Assembly: GCA_963971425.1 (NCBI GenBank)
Contig: OZ020520.1
Span: 5,250,553 to 5,314,552, forward strand
Length of the DNA stretch: 64,000 nt
Direction of reading: 5' to 3'
Source: Bryoerythrophyllum caledonicum
Taxonomy: Eukaryota > Streptophyta > Bryopsida > Pottiales > Pottiaceae
This document shows, piece by piece, positions 57,839-64,000 of this stretch. The stretch's first letter is position 1, and each line of letters starts with the position of its first letter. A program made the position numbers and the translations under genes. Under the pieces are notes generated by a model. The model saw only the letters and a program-made list of their open reading frames with translations, was not told the origin of the DNA and searched no databases.

Positions 57839-59045
57839 TCACGTCGCCGCGCACCGACCTCGGTACCTGCTCCACGCCAGATCGTGGCTGGAGCAGGTCT
57901 CAGCGTCGCCGACGTCGCCGACGCGATCCATGTCGGAGCTTTCGCCCGAGATGGCGAAGTTGGGGAACTCGGTGGAGTCGTCGACGTCGGAGTCGCGGAG
58001 GCTGGTAGTGTGATCCTCCAGGAGATCGCTGGTGGTGCACGAGTCGCGGTCCATGGCCTCGGCGGAGAAGTCGAAGGCGGACGCGTACACGGCGAACTCG
58101 CACGTGGACGGCAGGTCCAGGCCGTCGACGAGGACGTAGTCGGACCAGGGAATCATGGCGTCGACCGGGTCGGAGGAGCTGCTGGCGCCGCTCGTCGCGC
58201 ACGAGTGGAGAGAGCTCGACTCGCTGGAGCACGAGAACGCGGACACGGCGCTGGTTTCGCGGTTCGCGGTTGCTGGAGCTGCCGCTTCGGAGGTGCTGTT
58301 GCAGCAAGGAGGAGGAGATGCTGCTGCTGCTGCTGCGGTGTCGCGGGGGAGGATTTCATGAGGCGAGGAAGCGACAGGTTCGATGTGCTCCGGGCCGCCA
58401 CCTGGTGCCGGTGCGTTCTCTCGGCGAGCAGGTTTGGGCGGGGCGATCAAGAGCGGCGGCGGGGTCGCGACCTGGCCACGGCGCTCGTCGGAGTCGCTGC
58501 TGCAGGTGGGTTGCGGGCTCGCGTCGTGGCGCGGCAGCTCGTCCGCGCCGCCGTGACCTAATCTCGCCGCCTCCGCCTGCAGCTTCGCGTTCGCCGCCGC
58601 GATTTGGCGCAGCCGAATGAGGCGCGTGGCTTTCGAGGGCGTCGACTCGCACGTCGACGTCGACAGCGCCGTGACGAAGTTGGTGCGCGTGTTGGCGCCT
58701 CGCAACGCCCTCGCAGCTGCACCCAATCCAAACACACGTCACCAGCTGATCACACACGCGCGCCAGCGGAGTCATATCGACCACCCCCAAGCAAACCGAC
58801 GATCGGCCACACTCACCACTATCGTACGCCTTGGCCCCCTCCTCCGCGGAATCGAACGTCCCCAGCCACAGCCGGATCTTCTGCGTGGTGTCCTTGATCT
58901 CCGCCACCCATCGCCCCGACGGCCGCTGCCGCACGCCCACAAACCGCTTCTTCCCCGCCCCCACCTGCTCGCACCCGTCCTCCCACGCCTTGTGCCGCTT
59001 CATGGATCCCCCCCTCGACTTCCGCTGCGCATCCGACGACCCCAT
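57839..59045 (-). CDS. AP2/ERF transcription factor, RAP2.11-like
   Basis: Plant transcription factor with one AP2/ERF DNA-binding domain. Exon 1 is 59045-58817 and exon 2 is 58716-57839, with a 100-bp intron (GTGAGT to GCAG). The product has 368 residues. The AP2 domain (about residues 34-92) reads [20 protein letters not shown], with [16 protein letters not shown] before the intron and [11 protein letters not shown] after it. [11 protein letters not shown] and the NTRTNF end resemble the Arabidopsis RAP2.11 group. The intron splits the domain near its C-terminal helix. The rest is Ser/Ala/Asp-rich, consistent with an activation region; no EAR repression motif is obvious. The long plus-strand frames here are GC-rich shadows. 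Expected to act in the nucleus on GCC-box-like sites. Confidence 0.93.
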
Positions 59046-59704
59046 ATCTCCCCTGCAATCTCATCTCCCCTCACCTCCCGTCCTCCCTTCTCTCCCTCAC
59101 CCGCATTGTACCTCGAACCGACTTCCACGAGTTTGTTGGAAAAGTCCAACTGTGCCGTGGTGTCGATATCTGAACCGGAATCTCAGCTCGCGGTGGCGTC
59201 CATCCCACTCCACTGGCGCTGTAATATCCCCCACATCCACAACAGCACCAGTTCGCTCAACAATCAGAAGACTCCCTCCCAACGTTTTACTGATCCTGGG
59301 GAGATGCACTTCTTCACTAATGGTCGAGAGCACCTCGAGTTCCGGCCCATGCACCGATAAAAAAGAAAGCAGCTCATGATCTCACCGGAAAATTGGTGAC
59401 AGCTCTGGAGTCATTTCTCTAGTTTCCATGGATTGATTACTTGTGTGATATTATGATACTCGTACTCTTTTCTCGTCATCGACAGCGTCTTCACTTGACG
59501 TAGAACGAGTCTTACAATCATGCTTCTTCCCCTGTCCACTCACCACCTCCTTGTCTTCCAGACAACTAATAAGTCAATCAAATTGCCACACGGCATGTGC
59601 GCAAGGGAACCATGTACCACCGCCCTAGATGATGTCTAATCCCATCAAAGTGGAAAGAAAAAAAAAAAAAGTGGCCTAGGTGTGTTATTTATCCCTCTCC
59701 ACTC

Positions 59705-60330
59705 CCATGATTCACCCTTTAACGTCGGGCTCGATAGATTCTCGAATGCACTCTGGTAGATTGATGGTTGCGCCATAGCCCGCGTAGTGTTGAAGGGTTA
59801 ACGTGCTAACCCTTTAACGACGAGAGCGACCATGTACAAATCTGAAATGTATTTTGTCAAAGAGGTACCTGTTGTTGTCATTTCTGTACATTTTGAAGGG
59901 TTAACAACCATTGCCATGATTCACCCTCTAACGTCGGGCTCGATAGATTCTGGAATGCACTCTGGTAGATTGATGGTTGCGCCATAGCCCGCCCTGTGTT
60001 TAAGGGTTAACCCGCTAACCCTTTCACGACGAGAGCGACCATGTACAAATCTGAAATGTATTTTGTCAGAGAGGTACCTGTTGTTGTCATTTATGTACAT
60101 TTTGAAGGGTTAACAACCACTGCCATGATTAACCCTTTAACGTCGGGCTGGATAGATTCTGGAATGCACTCTGGTAGATTGATAGCCCGCCCCGTGTTGA
60201 AGGGTTAACCCGCTAACCCTTTAACGACGAGGGCGACCATGTACAAATGTGAAATGCAATCATGTCGTTTTGTCGAAGATGTACCGGTTGTTGTCATTTT
60301 TGTACATTTTGAAGGGTTAACAACCAGACC
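59705..60330. repeat. 209-bp tandem repeat, three copies
   Basis: Units start CCATGATTCACCCT at 59705, 59914 and 60123 (the third slightly shorter). Each holds the inverted pair AACCCTTTAACG and AGGGTTAAC. Confidence 0.88.
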
Positions 60331-60810
60331 TATAATTGTGTGACCGAAAGCGACCACTTTCGGCCTTGCTCGTCGTGAAAGGGTTAAAGTGGCACTGGCA
60401 AAAATGCCACAGGTTTTCAGGTGGCAGTTTGGGAACATGTTGAGTGAGTTGGGGGAAATTTAGGTTTGTTCGAGAATCATGACGATTCAGCGACGTGGGG
60501 AACATTCTTCATGGGACCACAGTTGCAAGTACCACCTCCAACTCACACTTTTTGTATGGTGATTTACTGATGAGGTTGGGGATTTCAGACAGTGCAAAAC
60601 TCAGCTGCAGTGGCCGCCACGAATCATCCACAATTGTGTGATTCTTGATTTGGGGCCTATTACCGCGGGAGGGGGCTGTAGACTGGGGGTGTGAAGAGAA
60701 CAATATGTAAAAGAAAAAGAAGAAGAAGAAAAAACCAATATATATGATGTACTTTGCAAGCCCCTCTTTTTTGTTCATGACACTACTCTAAATTTGGTGT
60801 GTAGTGTAGG

Positions 60811-60970
60811 CACACTCTATGATTTATAAATGCTATCAGTTTGTACTCTTGGTGAATATTTTTTTACCAACCATGCTGGGAATGATCACCCTTTTTAAAT
60901 AGTTGTACTCTGAGTTAAAAAATTCATCAAAGGTAAGAAGATTATAGTGCTTTCGAATCATGAAGTACCA
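60811..60970. repeat. MITE-like hairpin repeat, copy 2
   Basis: Diverged relative of 697-868, with the same inverted-half structure (TACTCTTGGTGAATATTTTT in the left half, its near complement in the right). Confidence 0.5.
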
Positions 60971-62400
60971 CGACAGTAAACATCAAATTCAGTGTATTCT
61001 TTTCTGGCTCTGAGTAGCTATGGGATCAATGGGAAGAGCTTGGTTGTCGCTCCTTACTAGGGCTAGGGAGAGGATGGATAGGGTCACCTTCCTCCACGTT
61101 CCTCCAACAACTAGGTTTTAGGATTTTTAGGGTTCGTGAATCAAACTATAGGGTTTTAAGGTTTTTCAGTGATTTCTAGGGTTTAGGGTTTGAGTGGGCC
61201 CCGTAGGAACAGGCCGCGCTATGGAAAGAGGGAGTTGCATGACCCCATCTATCTCTGTCCATCCCCTCCATAGCCAACCAAAAGGATCGTAGCCAAGCTT
61301 GGTGGTACTCAAACCCAGGCTAGAAATAGTTTTAGCCGCCTTTGAGAATGAAGATGGAGAGATCAAGAACCTAAACCGCATGCATCGCTGATAACAGAAA
61401 CTAAGCCGAGATCAACTTAGGACTGAATTCAACCCTTAAACCTCAGTCGGGAACCGTATCCACATGGACATATTTTACTCTGTAGAATACCAAAAAGGTA
61501 TTGAAACCAAGCAAGCACCTTACACCTTTGGAACTGAAAATTCTCCAACTAACATCTTATCATTCAGAGGTCATTTCAACATCTCAACCTTATCATGTTC
61601 AAATACGACATTACACGTGTAGAATATTGTCATAAAAATTTTAAAAAATGAGAGAAGGGGTGAAAACGCTTGGTATCTTCACAAATGAAGGGATTCCGGG
61701 GGCCTACCAATGGGAGGGGCAGGCAGGTCACCAATGACCATGGTCTTTTTCTCATGACCAAGACTGGGTGTGGGAAGAGATAAGGGCAAAACACTGGGGT
61801 GGGTCAAGGAAGGACACCCCTGGACTTGTTCAAGGGGGGTTGTACTGGGTACTGGATTGACCGGGTAATCTTTTAATGAGTCAAGTTTCTCTCAGATTGC
61901 TATTCAGTGGCACACAGCGCTCCTCACTTTTAGGAGAGCATCACCATTTTGCACACAACTCTCACATTTCCCCAGTTGCACTACACCAAAGACTGAACAT
62001 AGAGTGGGGTTCATAATTGACGTGGATCACCCGCACTAATTTTCATCAAGTCAAAATTTGTGTTTTCAAGGCAAGTGTGTGTTAGTCGCCAATTGGATGT
62101 GGATTTCCAATTAGTGTAGAAACTTGAACTACTCTAGTCCACACTATATTTGGTGTTGACCTGGTTCTAGTGTCTCTGTTCTCTGTGATGTGTCTACGGC
62201 TCACACTTTGATGCAGGTGAGGTGAATACCGTACACATTGGTCTGGTTTGGACACCCCTGTACGAACCATTTTTTTAACACTGGTTTGGACACGATGGGT
62301 ATTGCCTAGGTATTACATGAGTATTACCTGGATATTACAAGGGTATGATCTTGGCATTACATGGGTATCACCTTAGACAAATAAATGAAAATTTTTGGAC
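60971..62400. other. No gene seen
   Basis: Short frames only. Near 62280-62390 words such as GGTATTACATGGGTATCACC recur, and similar words return at 63595-63640. Confidence 0.35.
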
Positions 62401-62439
62401 ACCCTCCATTTTGTATTAATTGTGTACGAACCCGACCAA

Positions 62440-63350
62440 GGCGTGGGGTGCTTCAGATTCATTCACTAAATAGACCTTTGTCTTTGTGATGATTGAATCG
62501 CTTCCTGGATGTGAATTCGGCTTTTTAAATCACTAAAGGACTATGTGTGAAAAATGGGCTTTTTGGAAGTTCCGTCAGGTTTCTATGGTGTTGATTTCTA
62601 ACACTCCTCTTTGAAATTTCTAGTGTAGAAGGGCATTAGTGAAAGCTCCGTGGGAATACAATTTTTTTCCTAAATCCGACATTTGATGAAAAAGTTATAG
62701 GATTTTGAATTTCAAACAGGGAGAGCGGGCACATCGGGCACGTCGGGCACCTCTGAAAACTTTTCCTAGGACACTCTACTCAATGTGAGATTTTTGAAAC
62801 TTCTTCCTTTCTACAGAAAACTTTGAGATCTTCATATTTCTTACTTTTTATTTTTTCCACAACTATATTCGGTGTGAACTTTTTTATCAATTACAACATG
62901 AATTGGCAATTAATGAACCTCCAATCCTTGCACGATTGTTTGAATATGCTACACCCTTCCTCTACCTCTAAAAATTGGTGTATAAGGAACCAACATCACA
63001 CTTTAACACAATGGTAATGGATTTAGACTTGTGTAGTGAAAACATGTGAAGTCAAAGTGTGTTGATCCGCTCAACGCAAAGAAGAATGTGAATCATTTTC
63101 TTGACTTTAAACACTACAAAATTTTCAATCCATGCAGTCGAAAGTTTAATATGGAATTTTGTGAGAATGATACTTAATAAGTCTTATTTGAGATCCTACG
63201 GTTAAAATTAGAAATGAAAGTTTTTGACTCCTTCTTTGCTCATTTCACTAGAATCCAATAATTTTGAAGTGTTTTCGTGTCAAACGGTCACAATACCTTA
63301 GAAGTTGAAGCAAAAGGGGTGATTTGAAGTTGGTAGCTAAAGGGATTGTC
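62440..63350 (-). repeat. Diverged inverted copy of the outer element's spacer
   Basis: Read on the minus strand this follows the order of 6085-7010: the GACCGCATGG-like word, then TTTTTAGAGGTAGA with GTGTAGCATATTCAAACAAT, then the CCCGA-CTTGCCCG triplet and AAAAAGCCCATTTTT. No coding part of the element is seen beside it. Confidence 0.6.
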
Positions 63351-64000
63351 TTGTAAATGAGTACTAGGAAATTCGTTTTTTGGCCATCATCATGCATAAT
63401 GGTTGCACTCTACAAGATAGCATCATAGTTATTTGTGAGAACATCATTTACTACATTTTCATATACGAGTGGCGTCTTACCAATATTGTGTTATGTAAAA
63501 TGTCCCAAAATTTTTGCATTACCATACATTCGGGTTAGCTTTGGCACCAAGTTGCTAAAGTAATTATTTTTGTCTTTCGCAAGGCATTTGGACACAACAG
63601 GTATCACCCAGGTATTACATGGGTAACACCTAGATAAATCTCTTCAATTTCCCAAGTTTTAAAAACATTCTCCATTGTTAATTAACAATATACAATATTG
63701 ACAAACACGTAGGGTGTGCACAAATTGTCCCAAAACTGGAATTTGATAAAAAAAAAACTATGGTTCTTATGTGCACTTCTATCTAATGTTATATCTGCAT
63801 TAGAACAAACTCCTCTTGTTCCAAATTCAGTTGTTTTTTGAAAAATATTACAACTTTTAAAATATTTTTCTAGTTTCAAACAAAATGCAATAAAAGAGGG
63901 AATGATCCCCTTTCTCTGCATTAAAATTATTGTGTTCCTTGGCAGTGAAAAGGTCCAAGGTAACATTTTGCTTGTGGACCATGAAGAAGAAGAAGAAAGT
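63351..64000. other. No gene seen
   Basis: AT-rich sequence to the end of the window. Confidence 0.35.

Noticed and set aside
57830..58897. Long GC-rich plus-strand frames
   Set aside because: They are antisense shadows of the ERF gene; the minus strand has the AP2 domain and proper splice sites.

Overview
This is a nuclear window from a land plant. It carries a plant-type AP2/ERF regulator, a tandem B3-domain gene, a eukaryotic ribonucleotide reductase large subunit with short spliced introns, and plant-style Ty1/copia, CACTA, hAT and MULE-like elements. The short introns (about 60-200 bp) in a repeat-rich setting would fit a non-seed plant such as a lycophyte or bryophyte, but that placement is only an inference. 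Three ordinary genes are well supported: RNR1 (43356-47005, minus), a B3 gene (48554-49494, minus) and an ERF gene (57839-59045, minus). Most of the rest is mobile DNA.

The left part is the unusual part. A 23.6-kb element (2066-25685) has 31-bp terminal inverted repeats (29/31 matches) and a TAAAA target duplication. It holds two divergent genes. One is a DUF7869-type putative DDE transposase (minus). The other is a protein of about 1,320 residues (plus) that I read as a ParB-like domain followed by a degenerate beta-class amino-methyltransferase-like domain. That second gene is split by an 11.2-kb MULE-like element (11108-22264), flanked by a 12-bp direct repeat whose removal restores the frame. 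The inner element has its own ParB-like gene, its own beta-class methyltransferase-like gene (same strand, same order), a SWIM zinc-finger gene, a captured receptor-kinase fragment and an array of GGATCC-centred palindromes. A third, decayed ParB-like locus lies just outside at 26981-27845. Plant transposons carrying a ParB plus methyltransferase module, which is otherwise typical of phages and bacteria, with iterated palindromes beside it, are the candidate undescribed system here.

The middle holds a young Ty1/copia element (28792-37731, LTRs differing at 2 of 402 sites, TSD AAGAG) with a 2.4-kb non-autonomous CACTA element inside its gag (33778-36146, TSD AGG). A 3.3-kb AT-rich minisatellite follows (about 38600-41930). 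The right part holds RNR1 with E2F-like sites upstream, the B3 gene, a decayed hAT transposase (50423-53525), the ERF gene, a 209-bp tandem repeat and, at 62.4-63.4 kb, a diverged inverted copy of the outer element's non-coding spacer.

Most broken reading frames are interrupted by TAG or TGA rather than TAA. This fits decay of methylated CAG and CGA codons. Exon boundaries come from reading splice consensus by eye; domain calls rest on recognised motifs, not on database searches.
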